From: G963677325 sp963677325
GTDB taxonomy: Bacteria > Bacteroidota > Bacteroidia > Bacteroidales > Prolixibacteraceae
Reading direction: 5' to 3'
Assembly: GCA_963677325.2 (NCBI GenBank)
Contig: CAXXGM010000008.1
Span: 248,001-312,000, forward strand
DNA: 64,000 nt
Shown: piece by piece, positions 18,786 to 29,109 of the stretch
Numbering within the stretch: the stretch's first letter is position 1
Layout: every line of letters starts with the position of its first letter
Position numbers and translations under genes: made by a program
Notes under the pieces: model-generated
The model's input: only the letters and a program-made list of their open reading frames with translations
Told to the model about the DNA's origin: nothing
Database searches by the model: none

Positions 18786-19367
18786 ATTCTTAATTCTTTC
18801 ATTCGTCTCAAGGAAGGCTTTGACTTTTTCTTCGGCCTCTTTCAAAGCATCTTCAAGTTTATCGTTTATGATGATTGTATCGAATAAAGGTGCATAACTC
18901 ATTTCCTTTTCAGCTTTCTCAACCCTGCACTTAATTACCTCCGGTCCGTCAGTGGATCTCAGGATCAGCCGGTTCTGCAATTCGGAAATGGAAGGGGGTT
19001 CAACAAAAACTGCAAGGGCTTTATTTCCATAGAATTTTTTGATGTTGTATCCTCCGATTACGTCCACGTCGAAAAGAATGTTCTGCCCGCTTTTGCAAAT
19101 TCTTTCAACCTCGCTTTTGAGTGTTCCATAAAAACTTCCCGGATAGACCTCTTCCCATTCCAGGAACTCATTGTTCGCTATTTTATTTTTGAATTCCTCA
19201 ACGGATAAAAAATAATATTCACGGCCGTTGATCTCCAGCCCGCGGGGTTTACGCGTGGTGGCTGAAATGGAAAACCCGAAATTGAATCCGCAGTTTAACA
19301 GATGTTTAACGATTGTTGTTTTTCCTGCTCCCGAAGGGGCGGAGAATATGATTAGTTTACCTTCCAT
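18783..19367 (-). CDS. gmk: Guanylate kinase
   Basis: A 194-residue P-loop kinase: FSAPSGAGKTTIVKHL (8-23), the GMP-binding SATTRKPRGLEINGREYYFLS (35-55) and FLEWEEVYPGSFYGT (73-87), then DVDVIGG. It converts GMP and ATP to GDP and ADP. It lies 60 bases after yicC on the same strand, a common bacterial pairing. The stop codon begins a short tandem duplication (18766-18785). Confidence 0.95.
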   Translation of the reverse strand: MEGKLIIFSAPSGAGKTTIVKHLLNCGFNFGFSISATTRKPRGLEINGREYYFLSVEEFKNKIANNEFLEWEEVYPGSFYGTLKSEVERICKSGQNILFDVDVIGGYNIKKFYGNKALAVFVEPPSISELQNRLILRSTDGPEVIKCRVEKAEKEMSYAPLFDTIIINDKLEDALKEAEEKVKAFLETNERIKN

Positions 19368-19410
19368 TATTACGAATTGACACGAATTATTGACGAATTA
19401 CACGAACTCC
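19368..19410. repeat. Degenerate ACGAATT-type words in gmk-yicC gap
   Basis: Copies of TTACGAATTG, ACACGAATTATT, GACGAATTAC and ACGAACTCC run from just before the gmk start into the gap. Same family as 18661-18702. Confidence 0.6.
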
Positions 19411-19427
19411 TTAATCATGCGCTGAGC

Positions 19428-20303
19428 TTAAAGAACATTCAGCAACTGCTCTTTGATTTTTTCAAGTGCATCTTTCATCTGAATGACCAGCTTCTGGATT
19501 TCTGTGTGGTTGGCTTTGGATCCAAGTGTATTGATCTCCCGGCCGATCTCCTGGGCTATGAATCCAAGTTTTTTACCAACAGGTTCTTCAAGATTTAATG
19601 TTTCCAGGAAATAAGAACAGTGATTGCTGAGTCTTACTTTCTCTTCATTAAAATCAAGCTTTTCAAGATAAAAGATCATTTCCTGTTCAAGACGGTTGTG
19701 GTCAATTGATTCGGGTTCCCCCAGGTCCTTCAGCCCTTCCAGTATTTTAGTCCTGACACGTGCGACTCTTTCCTGTTCGTACTGGCTAACCTGCATTAGC
19801 AAGGAAGTGATGAAATTAATATTGAGCACGATGTCGGTATAGAGTGAAAGTCCTTCCTGCAGACGAAAGCTGTCCAACCTCGATAACGCTTCGCGAATGG
19901 CATTTAGGATTTTCTTCCATTCCGATTCATCGAGTTCTTCACGTTCCGTTTTTACCACTTCGGGAAGACCCATGACAACCTGGAGGGTCCTCTCATCGGT
20001 TTTAAGCCCCAGTTCTGTGCTTATAGCGGATAGCTGACTGTAATAGTTCCTGACAACAGCACTGTTTATGCCTGCGTTGCTTTCGATCCCAAGGGACTCG
20101 GCAAAAAATATGAAATCAACCTTGCCGCGGATCAGTTTATCGGATATCTCCTTTCTTATTTCCATATCCTTCTCCCGATAAATGCCGGGGAGACGTGTAT
20201 TCAATTCCAATTGCTTGCTATTGAGGGATTTTATCTCAATCGTTAATTTTTTCAGGGCAAGCTCGCATTCGGCTTTGCCGTAACCCGTCATTGATCTGAT
20301 CAT
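19428..20303 (-). CDS. YicC family endoribonuclease-like protein
   Basis: A 291-residue YicC protein. It starts MIRSMTGYGKAE, the family hallmark, with SLNSKQLELNTRLPG (26-40) and a conserved C-terminal acidic region (DHNRLEQEMIFYLEKLDFNEEKVRLSNH, then VGKKLGFIAQEIGREINTLGSKA). E. coli YicC is an RNase that targets small RNAs. The residues implied in metal binding (DxxEE/E-R-L) are kept. First gene of the yicC-gmk pair. Confidence 0.92.
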   Translation of the reverse strand: MIRSMTGYGKAECELALKKLTIEIKSLNSKQLELNTRLPGIYREKDMEIRKEISDKLIRGKVDFIFFAESLGIESNAGINSAVVRNYYSQLSAISTELGLKTDERTLQVVMGLPEVVKTEREELDESEWKKILNAIREALSRLDSFRLQEGLSLYTDIVLNINFITSLLMQVSQYEQERVARVRTKILEGLKDLGEPESIDHNRLEQEMIFYLEKLDFNEEKVRLSNHCSYFLETLNLEEPVGKKLGFIAQEIGREINTLGSKANHTEIQKLVIQMKDALEKIKEQLLNVL

Positions 20304-20319
20304 CTGGTATATTTTGTGA

Positions 20320-20327
20320 CAAATTTA
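20320..20327 (-). promoter_or_regulatory. -7 element for yicC-gmk
   Basis: CAAATTTA (TAAATTTG on the coding strand) lies 17 bases before the yicC ATG. No -33 box at standard spacing. Confidence 0.35.
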
Positions 20328-20450
20328 AGCTTTATATACCATAATATATATTGGCCGAATCAGAAATTTAAAATGGCTTAATTCTTCAGGATTTTAGATT
20401 TCGGATTGGAAGAGTTACCTTTGAGATGAGTAATATTATTAGACTTCGAA

Positions 20451-22007
20451 TTGAAAAAGGAACTCAATATACCAGTATCTCCTGTAACGGCCAATGATTC
20501 AGACAAGCTGAAAGATTTTATTTCAGAAAATCTTAAAATAGAGAAATCGCGTATCAATGGGATTCTGATCAGAAGACGCTCCATCGATGCCCGTAAATCC
20601 AATATACTCATTAATCTTGGATTAACGGTTTTTATCGATGAGGAAATGCCTGAATTTCAGAAACCTGTCTTTTCTTATCCTGCTGTTTCAAATAAACCGC
20701 CCATTATTATTGTGGGAGCGGGTCCTGCAGGTTTATTTGCGGCTTTGCGTTTGATAGAACTTGGATATAAGCCCATCATCGTGGAGCGAGGAAAACCTGT
20801 AAGCGAAAGGAAGAGAGATATTGTCGCCATTCACCGGGATCATCTCATCAATCCGGATTCCAATTATGGATTTGGAGAAGGAGGAGCAGGAACATTCTCG
20901 GATGGAAAACTTTTTACCCGATCAAAGAAAAGAGGAGATGTGAATAAAATTCTTGAGGTCCTGCATTTTCACGGCGCCCAGGATGAAATCCTGATAGAGG
21001 CTCATCCACACATTGGCACCAATGTTTTACCGCGCGTGATCACATCCATTCGTGAGAGTATCCTTGGTTCGGGCGGTGAAATTCATTTTAATTCACGGGT
21101 TACAGATCTGATTATTAAAAATGGTGAAGCTTCAGGGGTTATATTAAAAGATGGGAGTTCTCTTGAAGGTAAAGCAGTTGTACTTGCAACAGGCCATTCA
21201 GCGCGTGATATTTACTATATGCTGGACAGGAGGGGTATTAGTCTGGAAGCAAAGTCTTTTGCAGTTGGCGTGAGGGTTGAACATCCGCAGGAATTAATAA
21301 ATTGGATTCAATATCACGGTTCAAAACAAGGTAATTATCTTCCTCCGGCGATCTATTCTTTTGTTGAACAGGTACAGGGGAGGGGCGTTTATTCGTTCTG
21401 CATGTGCCCCGGAGGAGTGGTCGTCCCGGCGTCAACAGCTCCCGGTGAACTGGTGGTTAATGGAATGTCCTCTTCGGAAAGAGGGGGACTGTTTGCGAAC
21501 TCGGGGATGGTTGTTGAGATTCACACGGATGATCTTCCGGGCGAGTTTTTGAAATTTGGTAAGTTTGCAGGACTGGAATTTCAGGCTGAGGTCGAAAAAG
21601 AATGTTTTCTGCGGGCCGGAAATACCCAGTTTGCTCCCGCTCAACGGCTGGACGATTTTGTTAACAGCAGGATATCATCTGATTTGCCCAAAAGCTCCTA
21701 TCGTCCGGGTCTTGTTTCTTCCGCCCTTCATCAATGGCTGCCCGGGATTATCGGACCCAGGTTACAGGAAGGATTCCGATTGATAGGAAAAAAAGCAAAG
21801 GGATTTATCACCAATGAAGCCATTATCCTTGGGGTGGAGTCCAGAACATCCTCCCCGGTGCGTATTTCAAGAAATCCGGAGACCCTTGGGCATATTCAGA
21901 TTAAAGGTCTTTTCCCTTGCGGTGAAGGAGCTGGTTATGCAGGAGGAATTGTTTCTTCAGCCATTGACGGGGAGAGGGTTGCGGAAATGATTGCGAAGAT
22001 GTGGTGA
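20451..22007 (+). CDS. FAD-dependent oxidoreductase, COG2509 family
   Basis: A 518-residue flavoprotein. After an N-terminal alpha/beta module of about 85 residues (ELNIPVSPVT... RRRSIDARK) comes the dinucleotide motif IIIVGAGPAGLFAALRL (near 86-102), then GFGEGGAGTFSDGKLFTRSKKRGD and a terminal EGAGYAGGIVSSAIDGERVAE that closes the FAD site. An in-frame stop at 20427 forces a non-ATG start; TTG at 20451 gives the usual family N-terminus. Its substrate is unknown. It converges with the SpoU methylase gene, and its last codons (ATG TGG TGA) run into TGATGTGC-type words. Confidence 0.85.
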   Translation: MKKELNIPVSPVTANDSDKLKDFISENLKIEKSRINGILIRRRSIDARKSNILINLGLTVFIDEEMPEFQKPVFSYPAVSNKPPIIIVGAGPAGLFAALRLIELGYKPIIVERGKPVSERKRDIVAIHRDHLINPDSNYGFGEGGAGTFSDGKLFTRSKKRGDVNKILEVLHFHGAQDEILIEAHPHIGTNVLPRVITSIRESILGSGGEIHFNSRVTDLIIKNGEASGVILKDGSSLEGKAVVLATGHSARDIYYMLDRRGISLEAKSFAVGVRVEHPQELINWIQYHGSKQGNYLPPAIYSFVEQVQGRGVYSFCMCPGGVVVPASTAPGELVVNGMSSSERGGLFANSGMVVEIHTDDLPGEFLKFGKFAGLEFQAEVEKECFLRAGNTQFAPAQRLDDFVNSRISSDLPKSSYRPGLVSSALHQWLPGIIGPRLQEGFRLIGKKAKGFITNEAIILGVESRTSSPVRISRNPETLGHIQIKGLFPCGEGAGYAGGIVSSAIDGERVAEMIAKMW

Positions 22008-22103
22008 TGTGCTGATTTGTTGCTGATTTGCGCTAATTTCCTTTTATTAAAAATCTTGTTGAAAATCCAGTCCATCAAATCAGCTAATCAAAACATCTAA
22101 TCA
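22005..22103. repeat. Inverted pair of TGATGTG/TGATTAG words between convergent genes
   Basis: From the plus-strand stop at 22005 run TGATGTGC, TGATTTG, TGATTTG. From the minus-strand stop at 22103 run TGATTAG, TGATTAG, TGATTTGATGG. Each array begins at the stop codon of its own gene and reads in that gene's sense, so the two are inverted and could pair in RNA. Confidence 0.65.
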
Positions 22104-22865
22104 CCACATCAACCTTCTTCTGAATTCAGCAGAAATTATTGAAGCGGCAACAGCTACATTAAGGGATTCAGATCCATTGCCTGAATTCGGAAAACGCGGA
22201 ATGCTTAGTTCCTCATCAATTAAATCTTCTGTTTCTTTGGAAATACCTTTCCCTTCGTTACCCATGATTACGATACACCTGGAAGAAAGATCAGTCCGAT
22301 AAATGTTTTTCCCTTCCATAAAAGTGCCGTAGATACTGATATTTTTTTCTCTTGCAACGGATAAGAATTCTTTCAGATTAAGATAGTGAACCTTTACCCT
22401 TGCAATGGCACCCATTGTGGATTGTACTGTTTTGGAATTGTATAAATCAACTGTATCTTCTGAACAGATTATATTTTTTATGCCAAACCAATCAGCGGTT
22501 CTGACAATGGTTCCAAGATTTCCGGGATCCTGTACTGATTCGAGCACAAGAGTGAGATCATTGATTATTTCATCCCAGTCAAGAATTATTTCCGGGATTT
22601 TGAAAAGAGCAATAATGTCAGGAGTGGATTTCAGAGAACTGATTTTTTCAAGTTCATTCTTCTCTGCAATTGAAATCAGTTTATTGTCTGTATCAATAAG
22701 CTCAGCTGCTTTTTCAGCTGTACAGAAAATTTCAAAAGGATGAAGTTTAGAACAGAGTAAATCACCTACGATCTTACTTCCTTCTGCAACAAACAGCCCT
22801 TCGGCGGATCTGTTTTTTTTCAGATCAAGAGAACGGATCAGCTTTATTTTGTTTTTTGATAGCAT
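22101..22865 (-). CDS. SpoU/TrmH-family RNA 2'-O-methyltransferase
   Basis: A 254-residue SPOUT methyltransferase. An L30e-like N-terminal substrate-binding domain (about 1-100: LIRSLDLKKNRSAEGLFVAEGSKIV) precedes the knotted catalytic domain with VLESVQDPGNLGTIVRTADWFG, IVIMGNEGKGIS and the final RFPNSGNGSESLNVAVAASIISAEFRRR. This is the TsnR/RlmB type that methylates rRNA or tRNA ribose. Divergent from tamL across 158 bases, an arrangement common in Bacteroidota. Confidence 0.9.
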   Translation of the reverse strand: MLSKNKIKLIRSLDLKKNRSAEGLFVAEGSKIVGDLLCSKLHPFEIFCTAEKAAELIDTDNKLISIAEKNELEKISSLKSTPDIIALFKIPEIILDWDEIINDLTLVLESVQDPGNLGTIVRTADWFGIKNIICSEDTVDLYNSKTVQSTMGAIARVKVHYLNLKEFLSVAREKNISIYGTFMEGKNIYRTDLSSRCIVIMGNEGKGISKETEDLIDEELSIPRFPNSGNGSESLNVAVAASIISAEFRRRLMW

Positions 22866-23023
22866 GCGAATTCAAGAATTATACCTAATTTCATGAATAA
22901 TCAAAATTAATCGAATTTTCATCTTATGTTTTTTTATTTCGGATATAATTGCCGAATTTCACAAAAATTTTATTCAGAAATTTTTCTTTTGCTTAATACT
23001 AAAAATCAGAAAAGAAATCAGGG

Positions 23024-25336
23024 TTGAAAAGAAATTATAAATATTGCTCCTTCATATCCGGAATGGTCACTTTTATCATTCTGTTTATTTCCTGTCAACC
23101 AACTAAATATGTTTCTGAAGATGCTTTTCTTTTAACCAAAACAAAGATATCTGTTGACGAAAAAGCGATCAATAAGAAGGAGATGAAACTTTATATGAAG
23201 CAAAAGCCAAATGCCAGGATTCTTGGCTTCTGGAGGTTTCATCTCTGGCTGTACAATCTTTCAAGTAAAGACAAAGAAAAAGGTTGGTTGAAACGCATCG
23301 GTGAGGCCCCCGTTATTTATAGTCCTTTTCTTACTGAAAAGACGAGAGAGGAATTTTTCAAGTATATGCAGAACAGGGGATTTTACCAGGCAAAGGTACG
23401 GGATACGGTTATTTTTAAAAAGAATAAGAAAGCGGAGGTTTACTATTCGATACAAGCCAATCAGCCGACCCTGGTCAATTCTTTTCAGACAACTATTCTT
23501 GATGATTCGGTCAGGGCTGTGCTCCCAAAAGATTCAGTTAAAAATCTTGTTCCCGGAGAGAGTCGTTTTGACACCGATGTATTGGCTGGAAAGAGTAAAC
23601 ATGTGATCCGGTATCTTCAGAATAATGGCTTTTACAAGTTTGACAAGAGTGAAATATATTTCGAGGCGGATACTTTCACAACAAAGAGGAAAGTTGATCT
23701 TAAGATGATCATTGATAAAGAAAATGTCTCAACTGATCCAAATGTAGAAAAATTGAAGGATCACGAACGTTATATTTTACGCAATTTTTATTACTATACG
23801 GATCAGGTCTATTTGCGGCAACAAACCCTTGGAGGGCAGAAAGACAGTGCCATGGTCCCTCAGGATACTTTTAGAACAGGCAATCATTATTTTATCTATA
23901 GAGGTCAGATGAGGTTTAAGCCTTCAATGCTGATTAATTCGAATCATATCGCCGATCAGAGGTATTACAATATTGGTTTGGTAGAGCGTACCTATAATGA
24001 ACTTTTTTCATTAAGATTATTTAAAGCAATTAATATCCGGTTTGTTGAAATAAATAAAACGGATTCCCTTGGAAATCCCACTCTTGACTGCATAATCCAT
24101 CTTACTCCATCCATGCGACAGGCCTACACTTTTTCTGTTGAAGGAACTAATTCTCTTGGTAAATTAGGTATTGCCGGGAATCTGGGTTATCAACACAAGA
24201 ATCTGTTCAAAGGAGGGGAGATTTTTGATGTTACGCTTTTAGGTGCGACAGAAAAACAGACCTACGGGGATTCGACCTTTCATTCATTTGAAGCGGGGAT
24301 AGATACAAAACTTACCATTCCAAAATTTCTTGCTCCGCTTAAGTCGAGAAAACTGTTCCAATATTCCACGCCACAAACTTTAACCGATCTATCGTATAAT
24401 TATCAAAGACGACCCGATTATAACCGTACCATTCTTAGGGCCAGTTTTGGTTATCAATGGAAATCATCGGAATATGTAACTCACCGTTTCAATATTCTTG
24501 ATCTGAATATGGTAAAGATGTCCAATGATTTGGCCTTTGTATCAAGGATTGAAAATTTATACATCCGCAGCTCCTATACAGACCATTCTATTTCATCTTG
24601 GAATTACAGCTATACCTGGAATACACAAAATCTACAGAAAGGGAGCGAATATAAATTTCTTCGAATAAATGTGGAGACGGCAGGTAATTTGCTGTACGGC
24701 TTTAATAAGATGTTTAACAGGACTTTAGATTCATTAAGCGGCCGTAAATACCTTTTTCTCAGGACTCCTTTTGCCCAATATATTAAAACAGATGTAGAGT
24801 ACAGAAAAGGAATTCTGATTAACAAATACAACACAGTTGCATTCCGCGGATTTGGAGGGATCATTGTCCCGTACGGAAATTCTGATCAGGTACCTTTTGA
24901 AAGAAAATATTTTACCGGCGGGGCCAACGGGATAAGAGCCTGGTCCGTACAAACCCTTGGTCCCGGTTCTTACAGGTTAAGCCCCAATGAGTTTCCCAAT
25001 CAATCTGGAGATATTAAGCTTGAAGCCAATGCCGAGTATCGTTTTGCTATGGTGGGAAATTTTGAAGGAGCATTTTTTCTTGACACAGGGAACATTTGGT
25101 CATTAAAAGACAACCGACCTGGTACAGAATTTAAATTGGACCGATTTTATAAGCAGATAGCAGTTGGTACGGGTATGGGAGTTCGTTATGATTTTTCTTA
25201 TGTAATCCTGAGGGTCGATTTAGGAATAAAATTGCATGATCCTTCACTTGACGATGGGAAAAAATGGATTCCCTTTAATTCATTATTAGACAAGGATAAT
25301 TACAATATTGCTTTTGCGACTGGTTATCCTTTCTAA
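23024..25336 (+). CDS. tamL: BamA/TamA-family lipid-anchored outer membrane protein (TamL-like)
   Basis: A 770-residue protein starting at a TTG (23024). The next ATG (23063) would truncate the signal. The N-terminus is a lipoprotein signal with lipobox FISC (Cys24). POTRA-like units fill roughly 35-380 (TREEFFKYMQNRGFYQAKV, DTDVLAGKSKHVIRYLQNNGFYKF, YYNIGLVERTYNELFSLRLFKAINI). A 16-strand barrel follows from about 390, with the C-terminal surface-antigen signature VPFERKYFTGGANGIRAW and AVGTGMGVRYDFSYVILRVDLGI. Lipid-anchored TamL replaces TamA in Bacteroidota and is expected to work with TamB, which is not in this window. Confidence 0.88.
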   Translation: MKRNYKYCSFISGMVTFIILFISCQPTKYVSEDAFLLTKTKISVDEKAINKKEMKLYMKQKPNARILGFWRFHLWLYNLSSKDKEKGWLKRIGEAPVIYSPFLTEKTREEFFKYMQNRGFYQAKVRDTVIFKKNKKAEVYYSIQANQPTLVNSFQTTILDDSVRAVLPKDSVKNLVPGESRFDTDVLAGKSKHVIRYLQNNGFYKFDKSEIYFEADTFTTKRKVDLKMIIDKENVSTDPNVEKLKDHERYILRNFYYYTDQVYLRQQTLGGQKDSAMVPQDTFRTGNHYFIYRGQMRFKPSMLINSNHIADQRYYNIGLVERTYNELFSLRLFKAINIRFVEINKTDSLGNPTLDCIIHLTPSMRQAYTFSVEGTNSLGKLGIAGNLGYQHKNLFKGGEIFDVTLLGATEKQTYGDSTFHSFEAGIDTKLTIPKFLAPLKSRKLFQYSTPQTLTDLSYNYQRRPDYNRTILRASFGYQWKSSEYVTHRFNILDLNMVKMSNDLAFVSRIENLYIRSSYTDHSISSWNYSYTWNTQNLQKGSEYKFLRINVETAGNLLYGFNKMFNRTLDSLSGRKYLFLRTPFAQYIKTDVEYRKGILINKYNTVAFRGFGGIIVPYGNSDQVPFERKYFTGGANGIRAWSVQTLGPGSYRLSPNEFPNQSGDIKLEANAEYRFAMVGNFEGAFFLDTGNIWSLKDNRPGTEFKLDRFYKQIAVGTGMGVRYDFSYVILRVDLGIKLHDPSLDDGKKWIPFNSLLDKDNYNIAFATGYPF

Positions 25337-25454
25337 TTTAAAGGATTGGCTGCTGCGTAAAATAGGTAATTAGGTGAACTGAGAAGGATTAATTTTGAAA
25401 TTTTTACATAAATGATAATCTTTAATTATTTTTGTGGAATAACACTAAAATACT

Positions 25455-26225
25455 ATGCGGCCTTATATACTTTCTGAAACAAATTGGAAATCAGTAAAAG
25501 ACACAGAATATCAGCTTGCTATACTTCCCTGGGGAGCGACCGAAGCACACAACTACCATCTCCCATACTCAACTGACAACATATTAGCTTACAGGATAGC
25601 TGAAGAATCTGCAAGAATTGCATGGGAATGCGGCGGAAAGGTTATCGTTCTTCCAACAATTCCTTATGGAGTCAACACCGGTCAAAAGGACATCAATCTG
25701 GATATGAATCTGAATCCAAGTACACAGATGGCGATTTTGAAAGATTTGATTACCGTTCTTGACCGACAGGGAGTTCATAAGCTGGTTATTATGAACGGAC
25801 ATGGAGGGAATGATTTTAAACAGATGATCAGGGAACTGAATCTTATTTTTCCTGATATGTTTATATGTCAGTGCCATTGGTTTAAAATTCCCGGAAGGGA
25901 GAAGTTCTTTGAGGATCTGGGTGAGCATGCAGGGGAAGATGAGACAAGTCTGATGCAGTATCTTTTCCCGGACCTTACCCTTCCTTTGTCTTCAGCCGGT
26001 AACGGACGGGCGCGCAAGTTCAGCATTTCTGCCTTTGGAGAAGGATGGGCCTGGTCCGAGCGCAGGTGGTCGGAAGTAACTAATGATACCGGGGTAGGTA
26101 ATCCTGCATTGGCTAACGAAGAAAAAGGGAAGGCTTTTTTTCAATTCATTACTGAGAAGATCGGAGCATTTCTTTTTGAGTTGGCAATCGTATTACCTGA
26201 AGAAATTTATAAAGATCCTGATTGA
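25455..26225 (+). CDS. Creatininase-family metal hydrolase
   Basis: A 256-residue creatininase-fold enzyme. Metal ligands of the family can be placed: Glu30 and His32 in LPWGATEAHNYHLPYSTD, Asp41, His116 in MNGHGGND, and the HAGEDETS block with His158 and Glu161/163. Members hydrolyse cyclic amides (creatinine, FAPy compounds), and one branch (Thermotoga IolN) opens a diketo-inositol ring. Here it heads a plus-strand run of MFS, GH88, TIM-barrel isomerase, Gfo/Idh/MocA dehydrogenase and SDR genes, so a carbohydrate or cyclitol substrate is likelier than creatinine. This is inference from neighbours. Confidence 0.85.
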   Translation: MRPYILSETNWKSVKDTEYQLAILPWGATEAHNYHLPYSTDNILAYRIAEESARIAWECGGKVIVLPTIPYGVNTGQKDINLDMNLNPSTQMAILKDLITVLDRQGVHKLVIMNGHGGNDFKQMIRELNLIFPDMFICQCHWFKIPGREKFFEDLGEHAGEDETSLMQYLFPDLTLPLSSAGNGRARKFSISAFGEGWAWSERRWSEVTNDTGVGNPALANEEKGKAFFQFITEKIGAFLFELAIVLPEEIYKDPD

Positions 26226-26373
26226 GAAAGTCAGGTAAACCTTACATGAAGGTTATTATGGTGATGAAAGTGTTTAACATCGATCAGTCCTTTTATGTTA
26301 ACTGATTTACTAAAAGAATAATATAAACAAACCAGCTAAAACTCTGTAACTAAATTTAAACGAATAAAAACCC

Positions 26374-27617
26374 ATGGGAAATAACTCACAAGCTATTAGT
26401 ATAGGGGCTGTCGGACGAAGCTCTCAAACGTATATTATTGTAACCGCTTTTCTTTCACTTTTGGCCATTGTTGGATTTGCCTTATACGGGCCGCCATTTT
26501 TCTTTGATTTTATGACTAAGGAATTCGGTTGGTCACGGACGGTTGTGACATCCGGAAACGCACTGGCTAAATTTCTTGTTGGTCCTCTTTTCGGTTTTAT
26601 TGCGGGGTATCTGATTGACCGTTATGGACCGCGGATGATGCTGATGGCGGGTGCTCTGATGGGAGGAATAGCCTTGATTGGATTAGGATTTACCAGCTCA
26701 CTGTGGATGTTTTATTTCTTCTACCTGTTTAATGCACTCGGTTATGTATTCGGCGGTCCCCTTCCTTGTCAGGTTTTGATTTCACGTTGGTTTGATAAAA
26801 ACAGGGGAAAAGCCATGGGCATTGCTTACCTTGGGATCGGAATCGGGGGTGCTTTTTCCTGGGATATTTCAAACATAATGGCCAGTAATTTTGGATGGCA
26901 TAATGCTCTGATCGGATTAGGAATTCTTGTTATATTAATCGCATTTCCTTTCTCCTTCTTTATTAAGGACCCTAAACCAAAATCCGTAGCAAAGGCAAAA
27001 TCGGAAGATATGGTTCCGATGAAAAGTATTCTTAAAAATCGAAATTTCTATCTGCTTGCTTTCGGAAGTATGTGTTCTATAGCTGCTGTCGGAGGGATAG
27101 TCCAACATTTTAAACTTTACATGGTCGACCATAGCTATACCCAGACCCAGGCTGCTCATTTATGGAGGTTTGTTTTGCTGTCAAGCCTTGTAGGCAGGGT
27201 CTTAATGGGTACACTTGCTGATATTATCCGCAGGAAATACGTGATGATTCTCATTTACCTGCTTGTGGCAACTGCTATTCCTCTCTTGCTGGTTCCCGAT
27301 TTTCCAGGACGGATTTACATTTTTGTGGTAATTTTTGGCATTGGGCTTGGGGGTGATTATATGATCATACCACTGATGGCAGGTGACCTGTTTGGCATAA
27401 AAGCATTGGGCAGAACCATGGGAATCATTTTGGTTTCAATGACACAATTACAGAATCGGCTTTCCCAATGTTAGTAGGTAAATTATACGATTTAACAGGT
27501 AATTATACAATTGGTTTCAGCGTGCTGATCTGCATGGCCTTAATAGGCACCATTATAGTTTCATTTTTGCCGGGCGCCAAAATGAAGATGAAACCGGACA
27601 ATGCTTTCGAACATTAG
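26374..27617 (+). CDS. MFS transporter (oxalate/formate- or sugar-type), one frameshift
   Basis: A 12-TM major facilitator protein of about 414 residues, broken near 27443. The first frame gives 366 residues (GVNxx-type start, YGPPFFFDFMTKEFGWSRTVV, AGYLIDRYGPRMMLMAG) and ends after MGIILVSM. The next frame continues the TM11-12 region as ITESAFPMLVGKLYDLTGNYTIGF and ends at 27617. One missing base between GTTTCAAT and GACAC restores a D-T-I-T-E-S reading. Its position between the hydrolase and GH88 genes suggests it imports the locus substrate. The break may be a sequencing deletion, as GH88 next door is also shifted. Confidence 0.8.
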
Positions 27618-27690
27618 ATACTGGTAAGGAATTTTTACGACATAACGGCAATATATTTTACAATAGATATTTTATAGCTGATTTAGCTGA

Positions 27691-29057
27691 TTGAATATCA
27701 AACCGGAGGATTTAAAGGAGAAGCTTGATGATTTCTGGCAGATATCAGGGGAGAAGATACTGAGCATTGAAGCGGAGTATGATTTGGCAGCGGGAGCGCC
27801 GGTTTTCACGGTGATGGAAAGTATACAACCCGTGGGTGGACCGAATGGACACAGGGATTTCAATACGGTTCAGCAATACTGCAGTTTGATGCAACAGGCG
27901 ATGAATCTTTTTGAAAATTGGGAAGGAAAATACCGTAAAAAAAATGGCTCCCCATATTTCCCATTCAGGCGTGCATGATCATGGGTTCAATAATGTGAGT
28001 ACTTATGGTAATCTGCTTCGGTTGATTAAAGAAGGAAAAATCCAGGGATCAGAGTGGGAAAAGAACTTTTATGAGCTGGCTTTAAAGGCTTCGGCGCGCT
28101 GTCCAGGCAAACCGGTGGAGCAGGATAAAAGAGGGTGGTTATATCTATTCTTTTAATGGTCCACATTCTTTGTTTGTTGATGCGATCAGATCCGTTCGCA
28201 TTGTAATGCTGTCTCATGCACTTGGACATTATCTTCCGGGCGAAAATGATTTGCATTTTTCGCTTTTCGAAAGAGGTATCAATCATTTACTGACCACTGC
28301 AAAATATTCAGTTTATTACGGTGAAGGACGAGACAATTACGATGAATGGGGACGTACGGCCCATGAGTCTGTCTTTAATATGAATGACGGAAATTATCGC
28401 TGCCCGAATTCACAACAAGGCTATACAGGTTTGTCAACCTGGACCAGAGGATTAGCCTGGGCTATGCTTGGTTTTTCCGAAGAGCTTGAATTTCTTGATA
28501 ATTTTGAAGAGGAGGAGTTTGAATACTTTGGCGGTAAACAATCAGTCATTGATAAGTTACTCAGGGCTGCAGAAGCAACCTGTGATTTTTATATTGAAAA
28601 TACTCCTACCGACGGAATACCATACTGGGATACCGGCGCTCCGGGACTCGCCAATATGGATGATTATCTTCTGAGACAGGCTGATCCTTATAATGAGAAT
28701 GAGCCGGTGGACAGTTCTGCCGCTGCGATTGCAGTACAGGGATTATTGAGATTAGGAGATTATCTTCACGGAAAAGGAAGAGGAGAGGAAGGTTCAAGAT
28801 TCTGGCAGGCTGGATTGACAACCTTTTCCCGGTTGCTTGGAGTCCCTTATCTGTCTGTTGATTCCGCTCATCAGGGACTTTTACTTCATTCCATTTATCA
28901 TCATCCCAATGGCTGGGATAACATACCCAAAGGTTATAAGGTTCCCTGCAACGAATCAGGTATGTGGGGTGATTATCATATCCGTGAATCTGCATTGTAT
29001 CTGCAAAGAGTGATTAATCAGGAGAGATACTATACCTTTTTTAATGGCATTATTTAA
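27691..29057 (+). CDS. Glycoside hydrolase family 88 (unsaturated uronyl hydrolase), frameshifted
   Basis: About 455 residues spread over three frames. Frame one (from a TTG at 27691) gives DDFWQISGEKILSIEAEYD and ends the match near 27815. Frame two carries YTTRGWTEWTQGFQYGSAIL and HISHSGVHDHGFNNVSTYGNLLRL. Frame three, from about 28125, gives GYIYSFNGPHSLFVDAIRS through STWTRGLAWAMLGFSEELEF and DTGAPGLANMDDYLLRQADPYNENEPVDSSAAAIAVQGLLRL. This is the alpha/alpha-barrel of GH88/GH105, which removes 4,5-unsaturated uronic acid from oligosaccharides. No signal peptide is visible, so it would act on imported material. Small corrections (an added A near 27815, one G less near 28130) largely restore it. 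Confidence 0.78.
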
Positions 29058-29109
29058 TCAGACCCGCGATAGCATTCGTATTCATTTGAAAATTTGTGAG
29101 ATTTGAATA

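Noticed and set aside
26374..29057. Reading the MFS and GH88 genes as true pseudogenes
   Set aside because: The fragments match their families to the end and a few single-base corrections largely restore both; neighbours of the same locus are intact. Error is at least as likely, so they are listed as frameshifted CDS.
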